Below are positions 1 to 8,636 of a DNA stretch of 45,168 nucleotides, piece by piece (position 1 is the stretch's first letter; every line of letters starts with the position of its first letter). The notes beneath the pieces are model-generated. The model made no database searches and was not told the origin of the DNA. It worked only from the letters and a program-made list of their open reading frames with translations. This DNA is from Pseudomonadota bacterium (lineage in GTDB: Bacteria > Verrucomicrobiota > Verrucomicrobiia > Limisphaerales > SXTU01): contig RFSE01000028.1 of the NCBI GenBank assembly GCA_009924135.1, forward strand, positions 1-45,168, in the 5' to 3' direction. Both the position numbers and the translations under genes were made by a program.

Positions 1-82
1 CTCCTGCTCCTACTCCTACTCAAGCCACCTTGGCCTTTGTGGGACTGAGTAGGAGGATGAGGATGAGTAGGAGTAAGAGCAG
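1..82. repeat. imperfect inverted repeat, CTCCTACTC class
   Basis: The left arm at 1-21 is built from CTCCTACTC words. The right arm at 47-82 carries the complement (GAGTAGGAG and GAGTAAGAG words). Together they could form a long imperfect hairpin. The right arm contains the likely start codon of the downstream lipoprotein gene at 57, so the repeat has become part of its leader and first codons. A second low-complexity run of TTTTGCC/TTTTACC words follows at about 111-140. Confidence 0.6.
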
Positions 83-1706
83 AAGTCAGCTCAAGACCGT
101 CCTGCGTCACTTTTGCCTTTTACCTTTTGCCTTTTGCTTTCTGCTCCTAAGCGGCTGCACCCGTTCCGAGCCACCCGCCGATCTCGTCCTTGTCAACGGC
201 GCTGAACCCGATTCCCTCGATCCCGCGATCATCTCCACGCAGACGGAGATGCGGGTCGTCAAGGCGCTCTTCGAGGGACTGACGCGTCTCGAAGGCACCA
301 ACGCCACGCCCGAGCCGGCCATCGCCGAGCGTTGGGACATGTCACCGGACGGCACCGTTTACACCTTTCACCTGCGCTCCAATGCGGTCTGGTCCACCGG
401 TCAGCCGATTACGGCGGAGGACTTCGTCTGGTCCTGGCGACGCGCCCTGGACCCCGTGACCGGCGCGGAATACGCCGGTCAACTCTACTTCATCAAGGGC
501 GCAGAGGATTACTCCACCGGCAAGACCAACGCCGCTACCGGCAAGCTCTTCACGCCCGACGACGTGGCCGTGCGGGCGCTGGACCCGCATACCTTGCGCG
601 TGGAACTCATCGGTCCGACGGCCTTCTTCCTCGACCTCTGCGCATTCCCGACCCTCGCCGTGGTCCCCCGCTGGTGGGTGGAGAAACATGGGGACCGCTG
701 GCTGCTTGCCCAACCAGTTCCGTGCAACGGCGCATACACCCTCGAGTTTTGGCGGCTGAACGACCGGGTGCGCATCCGCCGCAATGCCCGGCACTGGGAC
801 GCGGCGAACATCCGCAGCGAAGTTGTGGATTTCCTCCCGATCAAGTCCGCCACCACCGCGTTGAACCTTTACGAAACCGGCGCGGCCGACGTGATCTGGG
901 ACAAAAACCTCGTGCCCAACGAACTCATGGACGTGCTGGGCCAGCGGCCGGACTGCCACAAGTTCGACTACCTTGGCACCTACTTCTTCCGCTTCAACGT
1001 GAAGCGCAAGCCCTTCACCGACGTGCGCGTGCGCAAGGCCTTTGCGCTCGCCGTGGATCGCAAGCAACTCGCCGCCAAGATCGTCCGCAGCGGCGAAACG
1101 CCGACCTCGCACTTCACGCCCAAGGGCATGGGCGTGTATGAGCCGCCCGAGGGCTGGGGCTGCGATCCCGAGCAGGCGCGCAAGCTCCTCGCCGAGGCGG
1201 GCTACCCCGGCGGCAAGGACTTCCCGCCGTTCAACTACCTGTTCAAGACCGACAAGCTCGACGAGCAGGTGGGCGTGGAATTACAGGAGGTCTGGCGCAA
1301 GGAACTCGGCGTGAAGATGGAGCTGCGCGCGATGGAGCCGAAGGTTTATTACAGCGCCCAGAGCGCACTCGACTACGACCTCTCGCGCAGCAGTTGGATT
1401 GGCGATTACAACGACCCAAACACGTTTCTCGACATGTTCATGAGCGGCAACGGCAACAACCGCACCGGCTGGGCCAACGCAGCTTACGACGAATTCATCC
1501 GCACCGCCAACCGCCAGACCGATCCGAAGAAAAGGGCGGCGATCCTCCGTCAGGCCGAGACCCTTCTTATCCGCGACGAACTGCCCATTGTTCCGTTGTG
1601 GTTCTACGCGGGCGTCACTTTCTATGATCCCAAGCGCATTGAAGGGATTTACCCAAACTTGCTGGATGAACATCCCATTCACACCATCGTGAGGAAGAAG
1701 AAATGA
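57..1706 (+). CDS. oppA: OppA-like peptide-binding lipoprotein of an ABC transporter
   Basis: This is a solute-binding protein of family 5 (OppA/DppA type), which binds peptides outside the membrane and hands them to the permeases encoded next. The N-terminus has basic residues, a hydrophobic stretch and the lipobox LLLSGC, so it should be a lipoprotein. Typical motifs follow: GAEPDSLDPA, the WSWRRALDP region, and a C-terminal YDEFIRTANRQTD block. I chose ATG 57; a TTG at 30 and an ATG at 63 are in frame. The first codons lie in a repeat arm, and the signal-peptide core comes from a TTTTGCC-type low-complexity run. About 549 residues is normal for the family. Substrate range is not readable from sequence, and no oppD/oppF ATPase genes are seen here. 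Confidence 0.9.
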   Translation: MRMSRSKSRSQLKTVLRHFCLLPFAFCFLLLSGCTRSEPPADLVLVNGAEPDSLDPAIISTQTEMRVVKALFEGLTRLEGTNATPEPAIAERWDMSPDGTVYTFHLRSNAVWSTGQPITAEDFVWSWRRALDPVTGAEYAGQLYFIKGAEDYSTGKTNAATGKLFTPDDVAVRALDPHTLRVELIGPTAFFLDLCAFPTLAVVPRWWVEKHGDRWLLAQPVPCNGAYTLEFWRLNDRVRIRRNARHWDAANIRSEVVDFLPIKSATTALNLYETGAADVIWDKNLVPNELMDVLGQRPDCHKFDYLGTYFFRFNVKRKPFTDVRVRKAFALAVDRKQLAAKIVRSGETPTSHFTPKGMGVYEPPEGWGCDPEQARKLLAEAGYPGGKDFPPFNYLFKTDKLDEQVGVELQEVWRKELGVKMELRAMEPKVYYSAQSALDYDLSRSSWIGDYNDPNTFLDMFMSGNGNNRTGWANAAYDEFIRTANRQTDPKKRAAILRQAETLLIRDELPIVPLWFYAGVTFYDPKRIEGIYPNLLDEHPIHTIVRKKK

Positions 1707-1779
1707 ACCACAAAGGCACAGAGGACGCAGAGAAGCACGGCGGAGATTTATCCTCTGTGTTCTCTGTGCCTCTGTGGTG
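1707..1779. repeat. hairpin of the CACAGAG class between oppA and oppB
   Basis: The left arm at 1707-1733 (ACCACAAAGGCACAGAGG...) pairs with the right arm at 1752-1778 (...GTGCCTCTGTGGT), with an 18-base loop. The element starts directly after the oppA stop codon and ends 9 bases before the oppB ATG. It fills the whole intergenic gap and leaves no visible Shine-Dalgarno sequence for oppB. It could damp or tune downstream expression, which is inference. Confidence 0.75.
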
Positions 1780-1787
1780 AACTCGCC

Positions 1788-2702
1788 ATGTATTTCGCGA
1801 AACGCCTAGCCTTCCTGCTCCCGCTGCTCCTGCTGATCAGCGTGTTGGCGTTTGCGCTCTTGAAGCTCGCGCCCGGCGGGCCGTTCGACAAGGAGCGCGC
1901 GCCGGCGAGTGCTGAGATCAAACGTGCCATCGAGGCCAAGTATCACCTCGATGAAACCTGGTGGCAGCAATACTGCCGCTACATCGGCGGGGTGTTGCAT
2001 GGTGACTTTGGGCCGTCGTTCAAGTATCGCAACCACACCGTCACGGACATCATCGCGCAGGGCCTGCCGGTGTCGGTGGTGCTGGGCGGGTTGGCGTTCG
2101 CGCTGTCGCTGGGCGTGGGGATTCCGATTGGCTTTTGGTCGGCGGCACGGCGCGGCGAGTGGGGCGATTACACCGGGAGTTTCCTGGCGATCCTTGCGGT
2201 GTGCGTGCCGGCATTGGTGGTCGGGCCGCTGCTGGTCATGGTGCTTGCGATTCACTGGCGGCTGCTGCCAGTCGCGCTGTGGACTTCACCGGCCCATGTT
2301 ATTTTGCCCACGCTCACGCTGGGCCTCTACTTCTCCGGTCGCGTCGCCCGCCTGATGCGCGAGGGAATGCTCACGACGTTGCACGAACACTACATCACCA
2401 CGGCGCGGGCCAAAGGACTGGACGACACCACGGTCCTGCTCAAGCACGCGCTGCGTATCGCCATCCTGCCGGTGGTGTCCTACTCGGGACCCTTGCTCGC
2501 GGACCTGCTCACGGGTTCGTTCATCGTGGAAAACCTCTTTCAGATTCCCGGCATCGGCGTGTTCATGGTGAACAGTTCGCTCAACCGCGACTATCCCATG
2601 GTCATCGGCCTTGTGTTGCTTTACGCGACGCTGCTGCTCGTCTTGAACTTGCTCGTGGACGTGGCCTACAGCTACCTGGATCGGAGGGTGCGCTATGAGT
2701 GA
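1788..2702 (+). CDS. oppB: OppB-like ABC transporter permease
   Basis: This inner-membrane permease of a peptide/nickel-type ABC importer has 304 residues, normal for OppB/DppB. It starts with a hydrophobic helix (LAFLLPLLLLISVLAFALL), then a periplasmic segment with the family-typical GDFGPSFKYR motif, then about five more membrane helices. The cytoplasmic EAA-type coupling loop, which docks the ATPase, reads TTARAKGLDDTTVLLKHALR at about 203-222. The C-terminal IPGIGVFMVNSSLNRDYP block is also typical. It follows oppA with only a hairpin between and precedes oppC, so the three probably form one transport system. Specificity is unknown. Confidence 0.93.
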   Translation: MYFAKRLAFLLPLLLLISVLAFALLKLAPGGPFDKERAPASAEIKRAIEAKYHLDETWWQQYCRYIGGVLHGDFGPSFKYRNHTVTDIIAQGLPVSVVLGGLAFALSLGVGIPIGFWSAARRGEWGDYTGSFLAILAVCVPALVVGPLLVMVLAIHWRLLPVALWTSPAHVILPTLTLGLYFSGRVARLMREGMLTTLHEHYITTARAKGLDDTTVLLKHALRIAILPVVSYSGPLLADLLTGSFIVENLFQIPGIGVFMVNSSLNRDYPMVIGLVLLYATLLLVLNLLVDVAYSYLDRRVRYE

Positions 2703-2984
2703 AGTCGAGGGACGTGTAGGTAAGGTCGAGGGTCGAGGGGCGAGGGTCGGGAGCCAGGCTTCGCAGTTTGCTGCGGCTTCGTTTGCGTATCTCTCATTAG
2801 CACCTGGCTTCAGCCGGGTGACAGCAGCAGGCGAGTGCGAAAACCGTTTCAACGGTTTTCCTTCCCCGACCAAACCGTTGAAACGGTTTGGCCTTAGCCC
2901 GTCGCGGGACACCCGGCTGAAGCCGGGTGCTAATGAGATTCGAAGAAGCGGTTGTCGGGTGGTTGCAACCGGAGGGCAAACGTG
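2703..2984. repeat. nested palindromic element filling the oppB-oppC gap
   Basis: This 282-base gap holds no gene. At 2703-2750 there is one arm of a GGTCGAGGG-type low-complexity repeat. At 2790-2820 and 2910-2938 lie near-perfect inverted arms (TCTCATTAGCACC...CCGGGTG). Between them are two internal palindromes, 2839-2860 (AAAACCGTTTCAACGGTTTT) and 2872-2889 (AAACCGTTGAAACGGTTT). The layout is that of a REP/MITE-like element inserted into an operon. The ribosome binding site of oppC (GGAGG at 2971-2975) lies just outside it. Confidence 0.75.
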
Positions 2985-3947
2985 ATGAGCGCCGAATCCC
3001 TTAGTCCGAACCAGCGGGCGTGGCGGAGGTTTCGCCGGAACCAGTTTGCGTCGGCGTGCGGCGTGTTCATGTTGGCATTGCTGGGGGTGATCCTGCTCTG
3101 GCCGGTGCTGTCGTCGCCAAAAGTGGCGAAGGCGTTGCCGGGCTTTCTCTCGGCCGGTTTGCACCTGCCGAACGAGCACTCGGCCGAACTCTTCGCCCCT
3201 CCCAGCGCCTTGCATTGGTTCGGCACGGACATCCACGGGCGCGACATCTTCAGCCGGGTGGTTTACGGGGCGCGGGTTTCGTTGCTGGTCGGGGCCGTGG
3301 GGGCCTGTGTAAGCCTCGTAATCGGTGTGCTCTGGGGCGCGGTGGCGGGGTATTTGGGCGGTCGGTGGGACGCCTGGCTGATGCGGGTGGTGGACGTGCT
3401 CTATTCGTTGCCGAGCATCATCTTCGTCATCGTGCTCATTACCACGTTGCACGGGGCGCTGGACAAGTTGCAGTCCGCCGGGCAGCTCACCGTGGCGATG
3501 CGTGACACGGCGAAATTCATCGGCCTGTTCGTCGGCCTCGGGGCAGTTTCGTGGCTCACGATGGCGCGCATTGTGCGCGGACAGGTGCTCACCTTGCGCA
3601 CGCGGCAGTTCGTGGACGCCAGCCGCGCGCTGGGGGCCACGCACACGCAAATCCTCTTCCGCCACATCCTGCCGAACATCACCGGGATCATCATCGTGTA
3701 TCTGATGCTCCTCGTGCCGGCCATCATCCTCTATGAATCCTTCCTGAGCTATCTCGGGCTGGGCATCCAGCCACCGCAGGCGAGTCTCGGCTCGCTCATC
3801 GCGGACGGCGCGGCCCAGATCAACCCCATCCGCATCTACTGGTGGCTGCTGGTCTTCCCCTGCACGGTGCTGGTGAGCACGTTGCTCGCGTTGAACTTTT
3901 TCGGCGACGGCCTGCGCGACGCCTTCGACCCGCGCGGGGATCGGTAG
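2985..3947 (+). CDS. oppC: OppC-like ABC transporter permease
   Basis: This is the second permease of the peptide importer, 320 residues. An OppC-type N-terminus (SPNQRAWRRFRRNQFASACG) precedes the first membrane helix. The periplasmic motif HWFGTDIHGRDIFSRVVYGA is a hallmark of the DppC/OppC family. The EAA-type loop is DASRALGATHTQILFRHILP, and the C-terminus has the usual LNFFGDGLRDAFDPR ending. ATG 2985 is chosen because GGAGG lies 9 bases upstream; a TTG at 2952 in the same frame lacks such a site. It is separated from oppB by the repeat element but clearly belongs with it. The ATPase subunits must lie elsewhere. Confidence 0.93.
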   Translation: MSAESLSPNQRAWRRFRRNQFASACGVFMLALLGVILLWPVLSSPKVAKALPGFLSAGLHLPNEHSAELFAPPSALHWFGTDIHGRDIFSRVVYGARVSLLVGAVGACVSLVIGVLWGAVAGYLGGRWDAWLMRVVDVLYSLPSIIFVIVLITTLHGALDKLQSAGQLTVAMRDTAKFIGLFVGLGAVSWLTMARIVRGQVLTLRTRQFVDASRALGATHTQILFRHILPNITGIIIVYLMLLVPAIILYESFLSYLGLGIQPPQASLGSLIADGAAQINPIRIYWWLLVFPCTVLVSTLLALNFFGDGLRDAFDPRGDR

Positions 3948-4020
3948 GTGAAAGTGCTTCCCGCTGCCCGCGCTACGAATCGCGCTTTCCCTCCGGCTTG
4001 CGGCTCGCTATACGAAGGGC

Positions 4021-4881
4021 ATGCAACACATTTTCCGTTCCCTTGCGCTTGTCCCGCTGCTCGGCTTCGCTGCTTTCGCTGCCGATGCCGGCCTCGGCGC
4101 GAGCTTCAAAGGCCCCATCGGCCTCCAACTCTACAGCCTGCGCGGCATTGCCACGCAGAACCCGCCCAAGGCCCTCGTACAGACCAAGGATTTCGGGCTC
4201 ACCTACGTCGAGACCGCCGGCACGTACAATCTGCCGCCCGAGAAGTACAAGGCCCTCCTCGCCGAGCATGGGTTGAAGCCTGTCAGCGGCCACTTCCCCT
4301 ACGACCGATGGAAGAGTGAACCGGAGAAGGTTCTCGCCGAGGCCCAGTCCATCGGACTGCAATACGCCGGGTGCGCGTGGATCAACCACAAGGCCCCGTT
4401 CAACGAAGCCACCGCCCGCGAGGCCGCTGCGGTCTTCAACAAGGCCGGCGAACTCGGCGCGAAACTCGGCATCAAGGTTTTCTACCACGCCCACGGCTTC
4501 GAGTTTCAACCGCACGGCGATGGCACGCTGCTTGACCTGCTGATGAAGGAAACCAACCCAAAGCACGTGAGCTTTGAGATGGATGTGCTCTGGGTCGTGT
4601 TCCCCGGCCAGGACCCGGTGAAACTGCTTAAGAAGTATCCCGGCCGCTGGGAGTTGATGCACCTGAAGGACCTCAAGAAAGGCGTGGCCACCGGTCCGTT
4701 GACTGGCAAGACCGACGTGGCGAACGACGTCGCCCTCGGCACCGGCCAGATGAACTGGCCGGCCATCCTCAAAGCCGCGCAGGAAACCGGCGTGAAGTAT
4801 TACTTCATCGAGGACGAGTCCCCGAGCGTCGTGGAGCAGGTGCCCCAGACGCTGAAATTCCTCAGCCAGGTGAAGTTCTGA
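4021..4881 (+). CDS. secreted sugar phosphate isomerase/epimerase-like TIM barrel protein
   Basis: This 286-residue protein has an N-terminal signal peptide (hydrophobic to about residue 20, with AFAADA near the likely cleavage site). A xylose-isomerase-like TIM barrel (AP endonuclease 2 superfamily) follows. Visible family features are GLQLYSLRG near the start, GLTYVETAGTYNL, the metal-site region FYHAHGFEFQP, FEMDVLWVVFPGQDPV, WELMHLKDLKKG and a C-terminal YYFIEDESP. Such proteins act on sugars and are common in Verrucomicrobiota and Planctomycetes polysaccharide loci. The exact reaction cannot be deduced. It lies 73 bases after oppC, so co-transcription is possible but not shown. Confidence 0.85.
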   Translation: MQHIFRSLALVPLLGFAAFAADAGLGASFKGPIGLQLYSLRGIATQNPPKALVQTKDFGLTYVETAGTYNLPPEKYKALLAEHGLKPVSGHFPYDRWKSEPEKVLAEAQSIGLQYAGCAWINHKAPFNEATAREAAAVFNKAGELGAKLGIKVFYHAHGFEFQPHGDGTLLDLLMKETNPKHVSFEMDVLWVVFPGQDPVKLLKKYPGRWELMHLKDLKKGVATGPLTGKTDVANDVALGTGQMNWPAILKAAQETGVKYYFIEDESPSVVEQVPQTLKFLSQVKF

Positions 4882-4928
4882 GCGCCGGTCTGAGCGACTT
4901 ACGCGCGGGCGCGGTGTTTACGTAAACC

Positions 4929-5555
4929 ATGCGACGCGGCCACTGGCTTCTCCTGCTCACCCTGCTGCTCGTGGGCGGCTGGCTCTGGCTCCGTGCCGGC
5001 AAGCCCCCGAGCTATGTAAATTTCCCGCCCAAGGCCACCGGCGACTGGGTGGCTTTTGGCGACAGCCTGACGCAGGGCTACGGCGCGAATGAAGGCGGCG
5101 ATTACCCCGCCCAACTTGCGAAGACCCTGCGTGTGAAGATCCGGAACCTTGGCGTCCCCGGGCACACCACGGCGGATGGCCTCGCGCGGATCGACCAGGC
5201 CATCCAGCTACAGCCGCGCGTGGTGCTGCTCTGTCTCGGCGGCAATGACGCCCTGCGCAGCATTCCGTCGGAGGAGACGTTCGCGAACCTCGGCACGCTG
5301 ATCGACCGCTTCCATCAAGGCGGCTCGTTCGTCGTGCTGCTTGGAGTGCGCAGCGTGGGACTTACGGACAAGAACGCCAAACGCTTCGAACAGCTCGCAA
5401 AAGCCAAGCGCGTCCTGTTGGTTCCAAACATCCTCGACGGCATCCTGTTCACCCCGAAACTCATGTCCGACGAAGTTCATCCCAACGACCAGGGTTACGC
5501 CCGGATTGCGGAGAAGCTGGAGGCGGTGTTGCTGCCCTTGCTGCCGAAATTGTAG
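4929..5555 (+). CDS. SGNH/GDSL hydrolase, arylesterase (TesA) type
   Basis: This 208-residue protein has an N-terminal membrane helix (LLLLTLLLVGGWLWL) and is probably exported or membrane anchored. The SGNH blocks are present: block I AFGDSLTQGYGA with the nucleophilic Ser, block II with Gly in LGVPGHTTADG, block III LCLGGNDALR with the Asn, and block V DEVHPNDQGYARIA with the Asp-His pair. This pattern is typical of TesA-like arylesterases or lysophospholipases, which hydrolyse acyl or aryl esters. Substrate is unknown. It starts 47 bases after the upstream gene on the same strand. Confidence 0.88.
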   Translation: MRRGHWLLLLTLLLVGGWLWLRAGKPPSYVNFPPKATGDWVAFGDSLTQGYGANEGGDYPAQLAKTLRVKIRNLGVPGHTTADGLARIDQAIQLQPRVVLLCLGGNDALRSIPSEETFANLGTLIDRFHQGGSFVVLLGVRSVGLTDKNAKRFEQLAKAKRVLLVPNILDGILFTPKLMSDEVHPNDQGYARIAEKLEAVLLPLLPKL

Positions 5556-5780
5556 TGCTGGAGCGTGACTTCCAAGTCACCTCGCCCGGCGGACGGGTGC
5601 AACCGTGGGGGGGATCTGCGCCTGCTTCCGTAGCCGCAACCTTCAGGTTGCGGCGAACTGGCAGGTCTGACGCGCAGGCTGAAGCCTGCGACTACAAGTG
5701 GTGGGCGTCCCCCACCTCCAGCAGGTTGAAGTGAAGGGAAACCGCCCGAAATCTGAGTGCCATCGGTGGGTTCTGAAAAT
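5556..5780. repeat. cluster of short palindromes, GCAGGCTGAAGCCTGC class
   Basis: No gene is seen here. Three palindromes stand in a row: 5565-5580 (GTGACTTCCAAGTCAC), 5633-5654 (GCCGCAACCTTCAGGTTGCG...) and 5673-5690 (CGCAGGCTGAAGCCTGCG, followed by ACTAC). The last two share words with the inverted repeat at 7087-7155, so this is a dispersed family. Confidence 0.65.
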
Positions 5781-5811
5781 GCAAACCCCGGCCGCATGGA
5801 CCGGGGTTTGC
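5781..5811 (-). terminator. rho-independent terminator of the minus-strand gene
   Basis: A perfect 10-base stem (CAAACCCCGG with CCGGGGTTTG) is followed, reading on the minus strand, by ATTTTC. It lies about 24 bases beyond the stop codon of the gene at 5835-6434 and could also limit read-through from the convergent plus-strand gene. Confidence 0.65.
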
Positions 5812-5834
5812 TGTGTGATGGGGTTTGAATGATT

Positions 5835-6434
5835 TCAGTCAGCCTGCTTCATCACCGTGAGCGCGGCCTTGTATTTGCCGACGATGCTCAAGGTAAGCAC
5901 GCCGGTGTCGTCACCCTGCTTCTCCCCGCTGAGTTCGATGGGGTTGCCCGAGCTGCTCTCGGCCTTGCGCAGCGTGAGCTGGGCAAGCGGGGTCTTCTCG
6001 TTGCCGAAGACGACGAGCTCAAGCTGGCCATCGCGCTTGCGGGCACCGAGCAGGCACAAGGGGATGCGGATGGAGTTGCCCTTGTCTTCAAAGGTCAGCA
6101 CGCGGAGCTTGTCATTGGCCGTGACCTTGCCGTCCTTGGCCGGGGCAACCGACTTGAAATAAAGCTGGCCCACGGGAACGAGGTCCGCGCCCACTTTCTC
6201 CAACAGTTCGGCCGTGAGCTTCTTGTCCGGGATCACCATGATGCCCGCATCGCCGGCCTTCAGGGCGTCGGCGTGTTCGGCATCGGGCGCGATCTTGACT
6301 TGCGCGTCGCTGGTTTCGCCAAACTGGTCGAGCACGCGGCGGGCGATCTTCTGGACTTCTTCGGAGGGGACTTTTTCCTGGGCCTGGGCGGTGAGCGCGG
6401 CGCAGAGAGCGGTGAGGAGGAGGAGTTGTTTCAT
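5835..6434 (-). CDS. secreted hypothetical protein
   Basis: I do not recognise a family. The 199-residue product begins with a clear signal peptide (MKQLLLLTALCAALTAQAQ), so it should be exported. The mature part is hydrophilic with several Lys/Asp/Glu-rich turns. It has alternating strand-like segments (GNSIRIPLCLLGARK, GQLELVVFGNEKTPL, TGVLTLSIVGKYKAALTVMK) that suggest a beta-rich fold. There are no obvious catalytic motifs. A terminator follows, and 135 bases separate it from the upstream gene on the same strand. Confidence 0.75.
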   Translation of the reverse strand: MKQLLLLTALCAALTAQAQEKVPSEEVQKIARRVLDQFGETSDAQVKIAPDAEHADALKAGDAGIMVIPDKKLTAELLEKVGADLVPVGQLYFKSVAPAKDGKVTANDKLRVLTFEDKGNSIRIPLCLLGARKRDGQLELVVFGNEKTPLAQLTLRKAESSSGNPIELSGEKQGDDTGVLTLSIVGKYKAALTVMKQAD

Positions 6435-6569
6435 AATTGTTGGTTACGGTCGGTTCGCGGTAGGAGACGCCGGGGCAGGGGCGCAGTTACAGCTTTTTAT
6501 GGCGCGGAGTGGCCTGAGGCGCGAGGCGGTGATGATCCGTGAAAGGGAGATAATTGGACCCGGACCCGC

Positions 6570-7076
6570 TCATTCGTAAGCCACACCGGTGATTTCCAGG
6601 TCCTTTTCACCGCCGGGCAGCCGGAGCCGTACCCGCTGGCCGACGCTTTTCTTCAGCAGCGACCGGGCGATGGGTGAGAGCCAACTCACCCAGCCCCGGT
6701 CGAAATCCACTTCGTCCACGCCCACGATGCGATGGCGCGCCATCGTGCCGTCGGGCTCCCGCACCGTTACGGTCGCACCGAAACGCACGCGATCATCCGG
6801 GGTGGCGGGCGGTTGTACTACGGACGCAGTGCGGAGGCACCCGTCCAAAAACATGGCGCGTTGCTCCAGGGCAGCCAGTTTCTGGGGCTTGTCCGGATCG
6901 CCCCGGGTGGCGCGGAGCTGTTCATAGGCCGTCCGCACTTCGGCGAGTTCCGTCCGCAGCTTCTGTACGCCATCGGGCGTCATCAGATTCTGCGTGCCGG
7001 GTGGCAAGGCGGAGACCCGCCGGGCCGCAATTGGCGTTTCTGGCGCGTCATCTTCGCGGGTGAAAGCTTTGCTCAC
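6570..7076 (-). CDS. GreA/GreB-family transcription elongation factor-like protein
   Basis: Gre factors insert a coiled coil into the RNA polymerase secondary channel and stimulate cleavage of backtracked RNA. This protein has the two-part layout: an N-terminal helical region (about 31-90: MTPDGVQKLRTELAEVR and onward) and a C-terminal FKBP-like domain (VRFGATVTVREPDG, RIVGVDEVDFDRGWVSWLSP, then RLPGGEKDLEITGV). I chose GTG 7076 because the product then begins VSKAFTREDDAPE, matching the MSKAFTKEDD-type opening of GreB-like proteins. Starting at the TTG at 7109 would run into a repeat arm. The coiled coil looks short and lacks an obvious paired acidic tip, so cleavage activity is uncertain. 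Confidence 0.82.
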   Translation of the reverse strand: MSKAFTREDDAPETPIAARRVSALPPGTQNLMTPDGVQKLRTELAEVRTAYEQLRATRGDPDKPQKLAALEQRAMFLDGCLRTASVVQPPATPDDRVRFGATVTVREPDGTMARHRIVGVDEVDFDRGWVSWLSPIARSLLKKSVGQRVRLRLPGGEKDLEITGVAYE

Positions 7077-7086
7077 GGCCAGGACC

Positions 7087-7155
7087 GTAGTCGCAACCTC
7101 AGCCTGCAAACGAGGTGAATTTGATCCGGGGCGCAGGCTGTACGCCTGCGACTAC
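7087..7155. repeat. inverted repeat between greA/B-like gene and leuD
   Basis: The left arm 7087-7107 (GTAGTCGCAACCTCAGCCTGC) and right arm 7132-7155 (CGCAGGCTG...CTGCGACTAC) pair imperfectly. The right arm includes the stop codon of leuD. The same words occur at 5633-5697. Confidence 0.65.
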
Positions 7156-7706
7156 GCAGCGGCGGCGATCATCCCGCTCTGGCGGGCGTAGTTGAAGAGG
7201 CCGCCGGCATCCACCACGGGGCGTACATCGCCCAACGGCTTGATGGAATGCACCTGCCCAGTCGCCTGCACGGTTACGGTGAGGGCGTCCAGGTCCACGG
7301 TGACGATCTCGCCGGTCTTGAGCACGTCGCACAGCCGGGCGGTGAGTTCGCACGGATACAGCTCGCCGGTGGCGACGCTGTTGCGGAAGAAGATGCGCGC
7401 GAAGCTCTCGGCCAGCACGATGCGGCAGCCGGCGGAGCCCAGGGCGATGGGCGCGTGCTCGCGGGAGCTGCCGCAGCCGAAGTTCTTCCCGCCGATGATG
7501 ATGGGGTACTCGCTGTCGAGCTGCCCGGCCTTCACGAAGCGCGTGGGGTATTGGGCATCCGGCAGGCCGATGAGGGCGTAGCTGCCGAGCTTTTCGTATT
7601 CCGCCGGGATGGTGGGTACGAGGGTGAGGTACTGCGCGGGAATGATCTGATCGGTATCAATGTTGTCGCGCACGACAAAGACCGGGCCGGTAAACTGACT
7701 TTTCAT
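7152..7706 (-). CDS. leuD: 3-isopropylmalate dehydratase small subunit
   Basis: LeuD with LeuC isomerises 2-isopropylmalate to 3-isopropylmalate in leucine synthesis. The 184-residue protein shows the swivel-domain signatures VRDNIDTDQIIPAQYL near the start and NFGCGSSREHAPIAL at about 75-89. A C-terminal region ends in GGLFNYARQSGM. ATG 7706 gives the normal start; upstream in-frame codons add a Pro-rich extension with no family support. It is shorter than the enterobacterial protein (about 200) and closer to the LeuD2/HacB subtype. No leuC is seen in the window. The stop codon is embedded in a repeat arm. Confidence 0.93.
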   Translation of the reverse strand: MKSQFTGPVFVVRDNIDTDQIIPAQYLTLVPTIPAEYEKLGSYALIGLPDAQYPTRFVKAGQLDSEYPIIIGGKNFGCGSSREHAPIALGSAGCRIVLAESFARIFFRNSVATGELYPCELTARLCDVLKTGEIVTVDLDALTVTVQATGQVHSIKPLGDVRPVVDAGGLFNYARQSGMIAAAA

Positions 7707-7826
7707 CGGGCGCAAATGTGGCGGAGGAGGCCGGGGAGATTCAATCGCAAACTGGTTGAGCGATGCGGTGGGCTTGTGCGGTGAACAAACCAGCGGAAAG
7801 GTCCGTCCATAGACCACTTGTTTTAC

Positions 7827-8576
<750 letters not shown>

Positions 8577-8636
8577 CCCGCCCTCGCGCTGCATTTTCTG
8601 GCGCGTTTCACCCGCCCTTGGGTAAGCTCCGCGCCC

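Noticed and set aside
2286..3665. 459-codon minus-strand open frame across oppB and oppC
   Set aside because: It also spans non-coding repeats and contains none of the expected protein motifs.
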